Shown: positions 8,411-16,631, numbered from the stretch's first letter. The stretch: DNA of 64,000 bases from Asanoa iriomotensis (GCF_016862515.1 NZ_BONC01000033.1:33778-97777), one strand, 5' to 3'. Program-made: numbers and translations. The notes: generated by a model from the sequence alone, not told the origin.

Positions 8411-9397
8411 TTAGTTCACCGTCAACCGGCGGCGGAACACCCAGTAGGTCCAGCCCTGGTAGAGCAACACCAACGGCAGGAACACGCCCGCCACCACGGT
8501 CATGATCTTCAGGGAGTACGCGCTGGCAGCGGCGTTGGCGACCGTCAGCGTGCCGGCGGGGTCCCCTGTCGACGGCAGCAGGGCCGGGTGCAGCGCGGCG
8601 AACAGCGCGGCCACCGTGAGCCCGATCGCCGCCGCCGTGCCGGTGAACGCCCAGCCTTCATGGCGCACCCGGTTGGCCCCCAGCGCGGCGATCGCCGCGA
8701 CCGCCGCCGCGCTGCCGAGCCCGACGGCGGCCGGATCGCGGCGCACGCCGATCAGCATCCAGGCGAGGAAGCCGAGCAGCAGCGCCACCGCGACCGGCCC
8801 GAAGCGGGCCGCCAGCTTGTTGGCCCGGTCGCGCACCTCGCCGGTCGTCTTGAGCGCCACGAACACCGCGCCGTGCAACACGAACACCGCGCCGAAGGCG
8901 GCCGCGCCGAGCAGCGCGAACGGGTTGAGCAGGTCGACCAGCCCGCCCGCGTAGTCGTGATCGGCGGCCAGCGGCACACCGCGCACGATGTTGGCGAAGA
9001 TGAGGCCCCACAGCAGGGCGGGCAGCAGGGATCCACAAAGGATGGCCAGGTCCCAGCGGCCGCGCCAGGCGGCGTCGTCACGCTTGCCGCGGAACTCGAA
9101 CCCCACGCCGCGCACGATCAGGGCCAGCAGCACCAGCAGCATGGGCAGGTAGAAACCGGAGAACACGCTGGCGTACCAATGGGGAAAGGCGGCGAACATC
9201 GCGCCGGCCGCGGTGATCAGCCAGACCTCGTTGCCGTCCCAGACGGGCCCGATGGTGTTGAGCAACAGCCGCCGTTCGGCCTCGTCGCGGCCGAACGTGC
9301 GCATCAGCACGCCGACGCCGAAGTCGAAGCCCTCCAGCACGAAGTAGCCGACGAACAGGAAGGCGATCGCGAGGAACCAGAAGGTGGGCAGGTCCAC
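8411..9397 (-). CDS. cydB: Cytochrome bd ubiquinol/menaquinol oxidase subunit II
   Basis: Second subunit of cytochrome bd, the high-affinity quinol:O2 oxidoreductase of the cell membrane. The 328-aa protein has about eight to nine TM segments and the family hallmarks GYFVLEGFDFGVG (about 17-29), NTIGPVWDGNEVWLI (about 47-61) and FPHWYA, plus a C-terminal YQGWTYWVFRRR. Start is GTG 9397. It lies 14 nt downstream of cydA and is co-transcribed from the operator-bearing region at 10836-10872. No cydC or cydD follows. Confidence 0.96.
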   Translation of the reverse strand: MDLPTFWFLAIAFLFVGYFVLEGFDFGVGVLMRTFGRDEAERRLLLNTIGPVWDGNEVWLITAAGAMFAAFPHWYASVFSGFYLPMLLVLLALIVRGVGFEFRGKRDDAAWRGRWDLAILCGSLLPALLWGLIFANIVRGVPLAADHDYAGGLVDLLNPFALLGAAAFGAVFVLHGAVFVALKTTGEVRDRANKLAARFGPVAVALLLGFLAWMLIGVRRDPAAVGLGSAAAVAAIAALGANRVRHEGWAFTGTAAAIGLTVAALFAALHPALLPSTGDPAGTLTVANAAASAYSLKIMTVVAGVFLPLVLLYQGWTYWVFRRRLTVN

Positions 9398-9411
9398 TGT
9401 GGTCTCCCGGG

Positions 9412-10818
9412 TCAGTAGGCGGTGGCGAGGGCGGGCACGTCGTCGTCCGAGGCCTTGTCCGGCACCGGTTTGGGCGGCGGCAACCCGGCCTTCGCGTACC
9501 GGAGCAGCAGCTTCCCCTCGATGAACGCCAGGATCGCGTAGATCAGCGTGAAGGCGAGGAACGAGGTCAGCACCTCGGTCAGCGAGACGCTCCGGGAGAC
9601 GCCGTCGCGGGTGAGCAGCTCACCGAAGACGATCCAGGGCTGCCGGCCCATCTCGGTGAAGATCCAGCCCGCGGTGCTCGCGCCGAGCGGCAGCAGCGGC
9701 AGGATCAGCCCGGCGCGGAGCAACCAGCGGTTCGTCGGTGTGCGACCGCGCCGCTGCGACCAGAGCACCAGCAGCGCGATGGCGGCGGCAGCGAGGCCGA
9801 GCGTGATCATCACCCGGAAGCTCCAGTACGTCACCGGCACGATCGGCGAGTAGCTGCCGGGTCCGTACTCGGCGGCGTACCTCGCCTGCAGGTCGTTGAT
9901 GCCCTCGACGGCGCCCTTCGGGTCGCCGGTGGCCAGGAACGAGAGCAGGTACGGCAGCTTGAGGGCGAACACCTCGCGGCTGCCGTCGAGGGTGCCGATG
10001 GTCAGCACGGAGAACGACGCCGGCTGTTCGGACTGGTAGAGCGCCTCGGCCGCGGCCATCTTCATCGGCTGCACCTCGGTCATGATCTTGCCCTGGATGT
10101 CGCCGGTGAAGACCAGCGCCGCGCTCGACACCAAGGTGACCCAGGCGCCCAGTTTGAGCGCGAACCGGTGCTCGCCCGCGTCCGTGTCGGGCCGGCGGGT
10201 GACGTGCCACAGCGAGACCGCGACCAGCAGCGCGCCCGCGACGAGGAAGGCGGCGGCCAAGGTGTGCGGGAAGGTGATCACCGCGACCTTGTTGGTCAGC
10301 ACGGCCCAGATGTCGGTCAGTTCGGGGCGTCCGGTGTCGGGGTTCATCCGGAAGCCGACCGGGTTCTGCATCCACGAGTTGGCGGCCAGGATGAAGAACA
10401 TCGACAGCACGCTGCCCAGCGCCGCGGTCCAGATGGTGGCGAGGTGGATCCGCTTCGGCAGCTTCTCCCACCCGAAGATCCACAGGCCGAGGAAGGTGGA
10501 CTCGAGGAAGAACGCGAGCAGCGCCTCCATCGCGAGCGGCGCACCGAACACGTCGCCGACGAAGCGCGAGTAGTCGCTCCAGTTCATCCCGAACTGGAAC
10601 TCCTGGACGATGCCGGTGACGACGCCCATCGCGAAGTTGATCAGGAACAGCTTCCCGTAGAAATGGGTCAGCCGCAGGTAGCGCGGGTTGCCGGTGCGAT
10701 GCCAGAGCGTCTGCAGCGTGGCGACCAGCGGACCGAGCCCGATCGTCAGCGGCACGAAGAGGAAGTGGTAGACGGTGGTGACACCGAACTGCCACCGGGC
10801 GACATCGAGCGCGTCCAT
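9412..10818 (-). CDS. cydA: Cytochrome bd ubiquinol/menaquinol oxidase subunit I
   Basis: Haem-bearing quinol oxidase subunit of 468 aa, membrane-embedded. Ligand candidates visible are His18 (VYHFLFVPLTIG), His185 (ITFPHTLAAAF) and the acidic Glu98/Glu106 (AMEALLAFFLEST), all at the positions expected from E. coli CydA. The quinol-binding loop (about 225-290, with GKIMTEVQPMKMAAAEAL) is short, so this is a short Q-loop type enzyme. ATG 10818 is preceded by GGAGGGGG. Upstream codons stay open on this strand but run through the divergent gene and are not used. Two palindromes lie 18-54 nt upstream and probably control the operon. Confidence 0.96.
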   Translation of the reverse strand: MDALDVARWQFGVTTVYHFLFVPLTIGLGPLVATLQTLWHRTGNPRYLRLTHFYGKLFLINFAMGVVTGIVQEFQFGMNWSDYSRFVGDVFGAPLAMEALLAFFLESTFLGLWIFGWEKLPKRIHLATIWTAALGSVLSMFFILAANSWMQNPVGFRMNPDTGRPELTDIWAVLTNKVAVITFPHTLAAAFLVAGALLVAVSLWHVTRRPDTDAGEHRFALKLGAWVTLVSSAALVFTGDIQGKIMTEVQPMKMAAAEALYQSEQPASFSVLTIGTLDGSREVFALKLPYLLSFLATGDPKGAVEGINDLQARYAAEYGPGSYSPIVPVTYWSFRVMITLGLAAAAIALLVLWSQRRGRTPTNRWLLRAGLILPLLPLGASTAGWIFTEMGRQPWIVFGELLTRDGVSRSVSLTEVLTSFLAFTLIYAILAFIEGKLLLRYAKAGLPPPKPVPDKASDDDVPALATAY

Positions 10819-10835
10819 GGACTGGCCCCCTCCAG

Positions 10836-10872
10836 TTACTACGACCGGTAGTAATACTACGAGACGTCGTAG
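10836..10872. promoter_or_regulatory. Two adjacent palindromic operators upstream of cydAB
   Basis: The first is TTACTAC-N5-GTAGTAA (10836-10854), a perfect 7-bp-arm repeat. The second is CTACGA-GACG-TCGTAG (10857-10872), also perfect. They share the CTAC/GTAG half-site. Such TACTAC...GTAGTA dyads resemble sites of BlaI/MecI/CopY-type repressors rather than the TTGTGA-type Rex operator. Being 18-54 nt upstream of the cydA ATG, they fit repression of the oxidase operon. The regulator gene is not in this window. Confidence 0.6.
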
Positions 10873-10905
10873 AACGGGGAGTGGTCGGGTGTATCGCGGG
10901 CGTTG

Positions 10906-10916
10906 ACATCGGATGT
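10906..10916. promoter_or_regulatory. Candidate GntR operator 1 (ACATC-G-GATGT)
   Basis: Perfect 11-bp odd-centred palindrome located 10 nt before the ATG of the gene at 10927. Near-identical copies occur at 11817 and 11881, both before the fuconate dehydratase gene. The simplest reading is the binding site of the FadR-type GntR regulator at 15784. Confidence 0.6.
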
Positions 10917-10926
10917 ATTGATAACT

Positions 10927-11817
10927 ATGGTCGCGTTCGTGCCGGAGGGCGTGCCGTCGATCGATCTTGTCGCGGGCCAGTGGGACGGTCCGCGCGACCA
11001 CTGGGATGCCGCGTTCACGCCGGGCAACGACCGGTTCTCCGGTCACCTCCCGGCGCTCGTCGACGCGCCCGCGGACCTGGCCCGCACCTACTACCTCGCA
11101 GCCTGGCAGGCGGTCCGTGGCGACGCCGGCCCGCGCGCGGCGGCCTTGCTCGAACCCGTCCGCACCCGGGCCCGGCTGCTCGCGGCGCTGACCGGCGACG
11201 CCGGCGATTTCCGCGCGGTCGAGGCATATCTGGTGCTCACCGGCGACCTCGACCTCCTGGCCGAGAAGGCCGGCGCCGCGCCGGTGCTCGATCATCTCCG
11301 CGCGCTCGCCACCGCGCCGCCCGAGCCGGGCACCGTTGCCGTCGACGCCGCGCGGGTCGGTCGGAGCCGGGCTTTCGCGGCGCTGCTCCGCCGCGTCGGC
11401 GAGCCGGACGAGGCCGCCGTGGTCGAGTTGGCCGCGGCTGACCGGGCGCGCGGCGTGCTGGGCCGGTACACCGGCGGCGGGCATTGGGGGGCCGACGAAA
11501 CACCCGATGATTTCGCCGCAGTGGCTCGGGAGATGCCGGAGTTCCTCGACCTCCGCCAGCGCACGGAATTGGTCGAGTTCGCCCGCCGGCACCTCGGAGA
11601 CGAACCATCCGGACCGATCGCCTACGCGCTGTGTCGCTTGGGTCGCCCGGACCGGGCGGCGGTCCTGCTGGCCGGTGCCGCGCGTCCCGGCGCCGACGAG
11701 TTGGAGGCGGTCCTCGCCGGGTTGTTCGGGATCAGGGCCGACTTCGCCGGTTGGGCGGCCGGGACGCGGCGACGTGCCCTCCCCGGTCTTGGCCGGCTCG
11801 ACAACGTGCCATGCTGA
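10927..11817 (+). CDS. Protein of unknown function, weakly glycosidase-like N-terminus
   Basis: Soluble 296-aa protein without signal peptide or TM segment. Residues about 30-60 (AAFTPGNDRFSGHLP, then DLARTYYLAAWQAV) recall a segment of six-hairpin glycoside hydrolase-like proteins, but the catalytic barrel typical of those (700 aa or more) is absent. The remainder is Ala/Arg-rich and helical. I chose ATG 10927 over an in-frame TTG at 10903 that would overlap the palindromic site. It lies just upstream of the fucose cluster and shares its operator. It may be a reduced family member, a remnant or an unrelated helical protein; I cannot assign a function. Confidence 0.6.
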   Translation: MVAFVPEGVPSIDLVAGQWDGPRDHWDAAFTPGNDRFSGHLPALVDAPADLARTYYLAAWQAVRGDAGPRAAALLEPVRTRARLLAALTGDAGDFRAVEAYLVLTGDLDLLAEKAGAAPVLDHLRALATAPPEPGTVAVDAARVGRSRAFAALLRRVGEPDEAAVVELAAADRARGVLGRYTGGGHWGADETPDDFAAVAREMPEFLDLRQRTELVEFARRHLGDEPSGPIAYALCRLGRPDRAAVLLAGAARPGADELEAVLAGLFGIRADFAGWAAGTRRRALPGLGRLDNVPC

Positions 11818-11827
11818 CATCGGATGA
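11817..11827. promoter_or_regulatory. Candidate GntR operator 2 (ACATCGGATGA)
   Basis: Matches ACATCGGATGT with one changed end base. It begins at the last base of the preceding stop codon and lies about 80 nt upstream of the fuconate dehydratase start. Confidence 0.5.
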
Positions 11828-11877
11828 ATCACAGCTCAGCGCCCTCCCCACAGTGCAACAACGGTGGGTATCCTCCT

Positions 11878-11894
11878 CATACCTCCGATGTATG
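11878..11894. promoter_or_regulatory. Candidate GntR operator 3 (17-bp dyad)
   Basis: CATACCTCCGATGTATG, centred on C11886, is symmetric at seven of eight base pairs. It ends 10 nt before the dehydratase ATG, so a bound repressor would block transcription of the whole cluster. It contains the same ACnTC-C-GATGT core as the copies at 10906 and 11817. Confidence 0.6.
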
Positions 11895-11904
11895 GGATGG
11901 CTTG

Positions 11905-13209
11905 ATGCCGCATTTCGTCTCGCTGGACACCTACGACGTCCGCTTCCCGACCTCGCTGCACCTCGACGGTTCGGACGCGATGAACCCCGACCCCGACTAC
12001 TCGGCGGCCTACGTCGTGCTGCGCACCGAAGCGGCCGACGCGCCCGAGGGGCACGGCTTCGCGTTCACCATCGGGCGTGGCAACGACGTCCAAACCGCCG
12101 GGATCGCGGCCCTGCGCCCGTACCTCGTCGGTCGTGACGTCGACGAGGTGCTCGGCGACCTCGGCGGGTTCTGGCGCGAACTGGTGCACGACTCGCAGCT
12201 GCGCTGGCTCGGCCCCGAGAAGGGCGTCATGCACATGGCGATCTCCGCGGTGGTCAACGCGCTCTGGGACCTCAAGGCCAAGCAGGCGGGCCTGCCGCTC
12301 TGGCAACTGCTCGCGCAGCTCACCCCCGAGCAGATCGTCGACCTCGTCGACTTCCGCTACCTGACCGACGCGCTGACCCGCGACGAGGCGCTGGAGATCC
12401 TGCGCGCCGCCGAGAAGGGCCGGGCCGAGCGGATCGAGACGCTGCTGGCCGAGGGCTTCCCGGCGTACACGACGACGCCCGGCTGGCTCGGCTACGACGA
12501 CGCCAAGCTGCGCCGGCTCTGCCAGGAGGCGCTCGACGCGGGCTTCACGCAGATCAAGCTGAAGGTAGGCGCGGACCTGGCCGACGACCTGCGCCGGCTG
12601 CGGATCGCCCGCGAAGTCTGCGGTCCCGACTTCCCGATCGCGGTCGACGCCAACCAGCGGTGGGACGTCGCCGAGGCGATCGAGTGGGTGTCGGCGCTGG
12701 CGGAGTTCAACCCGTGGTGGGTCGAGGAGCCGACCAGCCCGGACGACGTGGTCGGGCACGCGGCGATCGCCCGAGGCATCGCGCCCGTGCCCGTGGCCAC
12801 CGGTGAGCACGTGCAGAACCGGGTGGTGTTCAAGCAGTTGCTGCAGTTGGAGGCGCTGTCCTACCTGCAGCTCGACTCGACGCGGGTCGCCGGGGTCAAC
12901 GAGAACGTCGCGATCCTGCTGCTGGCGGCCAAGTTCGGTGTGCCGGTCTGCCCGCACGCCGGCGGCGTCGGCCTCTGCGAGCTCGTCCGGCACCTGTCGA
13001 TGTTCGACTACGTCGCGGTGTCCGGGACCATGGAGAACCGGGTCATCGAGTTCGCCGACCACCTGCACGAGCACTTCGTCGACCCGGCGGTGGTGCGCGG
13101 CGGGCGGTACGTGGCGCCGGTGCGGCCCGGATTCAGCGCGACCATGCGGCCCGAGACGCTCTCGGACTACGCGTACCCTGATGGCCCGATCTGGAGCGGG
13201 AGGCAGTGA
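11905..13209 (+). CDS. L-fuconate dehydratase (enolase superfamily)
   Basis: Mg-dependent enolase-superfamily dehydratase of 434 aa that converts L-fuconate to 2-keto-3-deoxy-L-fuconate. The catalytic set is in place: KxK at 218-220 (QIKLKVG), metal ligands Asp248 (AVDAN), Glu274 (WVEEP) and Glu301 (ATGEH), and the His351 base (CPHAGGVG). This spacing matches the characterised Xanthomonas enzyme as I recall it. DVRFPTS near the N-terminus is also typical. I chose ATG 11905 because it starts the conserved [15 protein letters not shown] block; upstream codons cross the operator. It leads a four-gene run in which neighbouring genes overlap by 1-4 nt. Confidence 0.92.
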   Translation: MPHFVSLDTYDVRFPTSLHLDGSDAMNPDPDYSAAYVVLRTEAADAPEGHGFAFTIGRGNDVQTAGIAALRPYLVGRDVDEVLGDLGGFWRELVHDSQLRWLGPEKGVMHMAISAVVNALWDLKAKQAGLPLWQLLAQLTPEQIVDLVDFRYLTDALTRDEALEILRAAEKGRAERIETLLAEGFPAYTTTPGWLGYDDAKLRRLCQEALDAGFTQIKLKVGADLADDLRRLRIAREVCGPDFPIAVDANQRWDVAEAIEWVSALAEFNPWWVEEPTSPDDVVGHAAIARGIAPVPVATGEHVQNRVVFKQLLQLEALSYLQLDSTRVAGVNENVAILLLAAKFGVPVCPHAGGVGLCELVRHLSMFDYVAVSGTMENRVIEFADHLHEHFVDPAVVRGGRYVAPVRPGFSATMRPETLSDYAYPDGPIWSGRQ

Positions 13210-13961
13210 TGGGTGAGTTCGACGGCCTGGCAGCCGTGGTCACCGGCGGCGGTTCGGGGATCGGCCTCGCGACCGCCAGGTTCCTGGCGGCCCGCGGTGC
13301 CAAGGTCGCGTGCTTCGACCTCAAGGTCGACGGCATCGACCCCGGCATGGTCGGCGTGGTGGCCGACGTGAGCGACGACGCCGCGGTGCGCGCGGGCATC
13401 GCCACCGCGGTCGAGCGGTTGGGCGGCCTCGACATCCTCGTCAACAACGCCGGCATCGGCGCGGCCGGCACGGTCGCCGACAACGCCGACGACGAGTGGC
13501 ACCGGGTGCTCGACGTCAACGTGCTCGGCATGGTCCGGGTCAGCCGGGCCGCGCTGCCGCACCTGCGCGCCTCGGCGCACGCCGCGATCGTCAACACGTG
13601 CTCGATCGCGGCCACGGCCGGCCTGCCCAACCGCGCGCTCTACAGCGCGAGCAAGGGCGCGGTGCTCTCGCTGACGCTGGCGATGGCCGCCGACCACATC
13701 CGCGAGGGCATCCGGGTCAACTGCGTCAACCCGGGCACCGCCGACACACCGTGGGTGCGCCGGCTGCTCTCCGCGGCCGCCGATCCCGACGCCGAACTGG
13801 CCGCGCTCAAGGCCCGCCAGCCCAGCGGGCGACTGGTCTCGGCCGAGGAGGTCGCCGCCGCGATCGGCTACCTGGCCAGCCCGCTGGCCAGCGCCACCAC
13901 CGGCACGGCGCTCGACGTCGACGGTGGCATGCACGGGCTCCGGTTGCGGCCGGTCTCATGA
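13209..13961 (+). CDS. SDR oxidoreductase, probable 2-keto-3-deoxy-L-fuconate dehydrogenase
   Basis: Short-chain dehydrogenase of 250 aa. Motifs are TGGGSGIG (12-19), NNAG (79-82), Ser near 132 and Tyr145-x3-Lys149 (YSASK). Asp37 after beta-2 (ACFDLK) indicates NAD preference. The segment PGTADTPWVRRLL resembles KDF dehydrogenases, which oxidise 2-keto-3-deoxy-L-fuconate to the 2,4-diketo acid. An L-fucose dehydrogenase role is the alternative. ATG 13209 overlaps the dehydratase TGA by one base, with GGGAGGCA upstream; GTG 13206 is possible. The 3' end overlaps the aldo-keto reductase start (ATGA). Confidence 0.88.
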   Translation: MGEFDGLAAVVTGGGSGIGLATARFLAARGAKVACFDLKVDGIDPGMVGVVADVSDDAAVRAGIATAVERLGGLDILVNNAGIGAAGTVADNADDEWHRVLDVNVLGMVRVSRAALPHLRASAHAAIVNTCSIAATAGLPNRALYSASKGAVLSLTLAMAADHIREGIRVNCVNPGTADTPWVRRLLSAAADPDAELAALKARQPSGRLVSAEEVAAAIGYLASPLASATTGTALDVDGGMHGLRLRPVS

Positions 13962-14911
13962 CCACGGCCACGCTGGCGCTGGGTTGTGCCCAGCTGGGCA
14001 ACCTCTTCCGCGCGATCGACGACGAGCGCGCGGCCTCGATCGTCGACGCCGCCTGGGATGCGGGCATCCGCTACTTCGACACGGCGCCGCACTACGGGCT
14101 CGGGCTCTCGGAGCGGCGGCTGGGTGCCGCGCTGGCCGGGCGTCCGCGCGCGGAGTTCACCGTCAGCACCAAGGTCGGCCGGATGCTCGAGCCGGTGCCG
14201 GGCGGCGGTGACGGGCTCGACGACGCCGGCTTCGTCGTGCCGGCCACCCACCGCCGGGTGTGGGACTTCAGCCGCGACGGTGTCCGCCGGTGCCTCGACG
14301 AGAGCCTTGCGCGGCTCGGGCTCGACCGGGTCGACCTGGTGCTCCTGCACGATCCGGAGCACAGCCCCGACCAGGCGCTCGCCGAGGGCTTTCCGGCTCT
14401 GCGGGAGCTCAAGGACGAGGGCGCCGTCGGTGCGATCGGCATCGGCTCGATGGACCCGGCGGTGCTCGCCCGGTTCGTCGCCGAGTGCGAGCCGGACGAG
14501 ATCGTCCTGGCCGGCCGTTACACGCTGCTGGAGCAGCCCGCGCTCGACGCCGTACTGCCGGCCTGCGCGGCGGCGGGCACCGTCGTGCACAACGCGGGCA
14601 TCTTCAACAGCGGCCTCCTCGCCGTCGACCGGCCGCACGCCGGGCTCCCCTACGAATACGGACCCGCGCCCGCCGCGCTGGTCGCCCGGGCCGGCGCGAT
14701 CGCCGACGTGTGCACCGAGCACGGCACCACGCTCCCGGCCGCGGCGCTCGCCTTCGCCGGCATGCACCCGCTCGTGCGCTCGGTGATCGTCGGAGCGGAT
14801 TCGCCGGAGCAGGTGCACCGCAACGCCGCGCTGTTCGCGACCCCGCCCCCGCCGGAGCTGTGGCCGGCGCTCGTCGGCGCCGGGCTGCTCGACCCGCGTG
14901 CCGTGCCGTGA
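13958..14911 (+). CDS. Aldo-keto reductase, probable L-fucose (aldose) 1-dehydrogenase
   Basis: AKR-fold oxidoreductase of 317 aa with the full catalytic tetrad: Asp41 and Tyr46 (FDTAPHYG), Lys72 (VSTKVGR) and His131 (LLHDPEH). Such AKRs in fucose clusters oxidise L-fucose (and related D-threo or D-arabino aldoses) at C1 to the lactone using NAD(P). ATG 13958 overlaps the SDR stop by 4 nt, and its own stop overlaps the next GTG start by 4 nt, so the four enzymes are translationally linked. The role is inferred from neighbours plus family. Confidence 0.88.
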   Translation: MTTATLALGCAQLGNLFRAIDDERAASIVDAAWDAGIRYFDTAPHYGLGLSERRLGAALAGRPRAEFTVSTKVGRMLEPVPGGGDGLDDAGFVVPATHRRVWDFSRDGVRRCLDESLARLGLDRVDLVLLHDPEHSPDQALAEGFPALRELKDEGAVGAIGIGSMDPAVLARFVAECEPDEIVLAGRYTLLEQPALDAVLPACAAAGTVVHNAGIFNSGLLAVDRPHAGLPYEYGPAPAALVARAGAIADVCTEHGTTLPAAALAFAGMHPLVRSVIVGADSPEQVHRNAALFATPPPPELWPALVGAGLLDPRAVP

Positions 14912-15756
14912 TCGTCGACGCGCACCATCACCTGTGGGCCGCCGACGCCGGCTACACCTGGCTCGACGCTCCCGACCTCGCCCCGATCAACCGCACCTTC
15001 ACGCCCGCGATGCTCACGGCGGAGTTGGCCGCCGCCGGCGTCGCGCGCTCGGTGCTGGTCGAAGGCGGCCGGTGCGACACGGACGAGGCCGCGGTGTTGC
15101 TGGGCCACGCGGCCGACACGCCCGAGATCGCCGGCGTCGTCGCTTGGGCGGATCCGGCCTCTCCGGAGCTCGCGTCGACGTTGGCGGGTTTCCGCGCGCT
15201 TCCGGGTGGCGACCGGCTCGTCGGCATCCGCGCCCAGGTGCAGGGCGAGGACCTTGACTACCTCGACCGCACGGACGTACGCGCTGGGCTGGCCACGATC
15301 GGGGCGGCCGGCCTGGCGTTCGACCTGGTCGTGCGGGTCGACCAGTTGGCGTCCGCGGCCCGGGCGGCGGACGCGTTGCCGTCGGTGCGGTTCGTGCTCG
15401 ACCACCTGGGCAAGCCACGGATCATGGCCGGCGCGGAGGGTTTGGCGGAGTGGCGTGCGGCGATCGCGCCGCTGGCTTCCTGCCCGAACGTGGCCGCCAA
15501 GCTGTCCGGGCTGGTCACCGAGGCCGACTGGCAACGGTGGACGGTCGACGACCTGCGCCCGTACGCGTCGAGCGCTCTCGAGTTCTTCGGCGCGGAGCGC
15601 CTGATGCTCGGCTCGGACTGGCCCGTGTGCCTGCTCGCCGGCGACTACGGCGCCGTGCGGTCGGCGATGCTCACCGCGCTCGGCGGGCTGACCGCGACCG
15701 AACGGGCAGCCATCCTGGGCGACACGGCTAGCCGCGTCTACCGCCTGTCCGCGTAG
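14908..15756 (+). CDS. Amidohydrolase family lactonase (probable L-fuconolactonase)
   Basis: TIM-barrel amidohydrolase of 282 aa (COG3618-like). The metal-binding HHH is at residues 6-8 (DAHHHLW). Downstream are VEGGRCDTDE, FVLDHLGKP and the C-terminal MLGSDWPVC with the barrel Asp. COG3618 members hydrolyse L-fucono-, L-rhamnono- or related aldonolactones and supply the acid to the dehydratase. GTG 14908 overlaps the AKR stop (GTGA). Last enzyme gene before the regulator. Confidence 0.88.
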   Translation: MIVDAHHHLWAADAGYTWLDAPDLAPINRTFTPAMLTAELAAAGVARSVLVEGGRCDTDEAAVLLGHAADTPEIAGVVAWADPASPELASTLAGFRALPGGDRLVGIRAQVQGEDLDYLDRTDVRAGLATIGAAGLAFDLVVRVDQLASAARAADALPSVRFVLDHLGKPRIMAGAEGLAEWRAAIAPLASCPNVAAKLSGLVTEADWQRWTVDDLRPYASSALEFFGAERLMLGSDWPVCLLAGDYGAVRSAMLTALGGLTATERAAILGDTASRVYRLSA

Positions 15757-15783
15757 ATTTCATCGCGGAAGGGTGGGCGCGAA

Positions 15784-16455
15784 ATGGCACTGACCGACGA
15801 GGCGATCGACAAGATCAAGGGCATGATCGTGTCCGGGGAGCTGGGCCCGGGCGCCCGGCTGCCCAAGGAGGCCGATCTCGCCGAACGGCTGGGTCTGTCC
15901 CGCAACTCGCTGCGCGAGGCCGTGCGGGCGCTCTCCATGATCAGGGTGCTCGACGTGCGCCAGGGCGACGGCACCTACGTCACCAGCCTCGAACCCAACC
16001 TGCTGCTCGACGCGCTCAGCTTCGTCGTCGACTTCCACCGCGACGACACCGTGCTGCAGTTCTTCGAGGTCCGCCGGGTGCTGGAGCCCGCGGCGGCCGC
16101 GCTGGCCGCCGAGCGGATGCTCGACGACGACATCGACAAGCTCCAGCTCATCCTCGACGACCTCGGCGACGACCCGACGATCGAGGCGCTGGTCGCCAAC
16201 GACATCGAGTTCCACCGCCAGATCGCGGTCGGCACCGACAACGCCGTGCTGGCCTCGCTGGTGGAGGGGCTCTCCGGCCCGACCATGCGGGCCCGCATCT
16301 GGCGCGGGCTGACCCAGGAGGGCGCCGCCGCCCGCACCCGCGAGCAGCACCAGGCGATCGTCGACGCGATCGCCAGCCGCCAGCCCGACCTCGCCCGCTC
16401 GTGGGCGACCGTGCACATCGCGGGCGTCGAGGAATGGCTCCGCCGCGTCCTCTAA
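15784..16455 (+). CDS. GntR-family regulator, FadR subfamily (FCD domain)
   Basis: Transcription factor of 223 aa. The winged helix occupies about 5-70 (LPKEADLAERLGLSRNSLREAVRALS). The helical FCD effector domain follows with its metal-site pattern: DIEFHRQI, EQHQAIVDAI and a late His in TVHIAGVEEW. It lies 27 nt after the lactonase, with GGAAGGGTGGG before the ATG. FadR-type GntR proteins usually repress sugar-acid catabolism and are released by a pathway acid. Three ACATC-S-GATGT sites upstream in the cluster are the likely operators. Confidence 0.92.
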   Translation: MALTDEAIDKIKGMIVSGELGPGARLPKEADLAERLGLSRNSLREAVRALSMIRVLDVRQGDGTYVTSLEPNLLLDALSFVVDFHRDDTVLQFFEVRRVLEPAAAALAAERMLDDDIDKLQLILDDLGDDPTIEALVANDIEFHRQIAVGTDNAVLASLVEGLSGPTMRARIWRGLTQEGAAARTREQHQAIVDAIASRQPDLARSWATVHIAGVEEWLRRVL

Positions 16456-16487
16456 AAGAGGTTGCCCGCGCTGGTAACGTTCCGCGC
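16449..16487 (+). promoter_or_regulatory. Putative erm promoter with palindrome and extended -10
   Basis: CCTCT-AAA-AGAGG (16449-16461) is a perfect dyad spanning the GntR stop codon. A TGG-TAACGT extended -10 follows at 16472-16480, seven nt before the leader ATG at 16488. A start site at or next to that ATG would make the leader mRNA leaderless, a frequent situation for actinobacterial resistance genes. No good -35 is visible, so an activator may be needed. Confidence 0.4.
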
Positions 16488-16523
16488 ATGGGAGCTTTGA
16501 ACATCCGGATCCGCATCGCCTAG
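16488..16523 (+). CDS. Erm leader peptide MGALNIRIRIA
   Basis: An 11-codon reading frame 108 nt upstream of the erm methyltransferase. It contains Arg-Ile-Arg at residues 7-9, which fits the +X+ motif known to make ribosomes stall when a macrolide occupies the exit tunnel. No Shine-Dalgarno sequence precedes it, consistent with leaderless translation. Its 3' end abuts the left arm of an attenuator-like hairpin. Identification rests on motif, size and position; it resembles the RLR-class ErmD-type leaders rather than the IFVI or IAVV classes. Confidence 0.78.
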   Translation: MGALNIRIRIA

Positions 16524-16625
16524 CGGCGAGCTGATCCGACCTTCCCTCTTTCAGCTCCGCCGCGTCCGGTCCGCTGCCGGTGCGGCCCCTCGTGCTGCCC
16601 GGCTCCGAATCCAAACCCGCGGAGC
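16523..16625 (+). promoter_or_regulatory. Translational attenuator of erm
   Basis: Hairpin 1 pairs GCGGC-GAGCTGA (16523-16534) with TCAGCTC-c-GCCGC (16551-16563), 12 bp with a single bulge, beginning at the leader stop codon. Hairpin 2 pairs GCTCCG (16602-16607) with CGGAGC (16620-16625) and hides the GGAG ribosome site (16621-16624) of erm. The right arm of hairpin 1 (GCTCCGC) can also pair with the ribosome site. The leader GGAGCT (16491-16496) can pair with AGCTCC (16553-16558). A stalled leader ribosome would therefore rearrange the fold. The exact switch was not computed. Confidence 0.65.
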
Positions 16626-16631
16626 ACGCAC

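Noticed and set aside
10819..11832. Upstream extension of the cydA frame
   Set aside because: CydA homology starts at ATG 10818 with GGAGGGGG before it; the extension is antisense to the gene at 10927.
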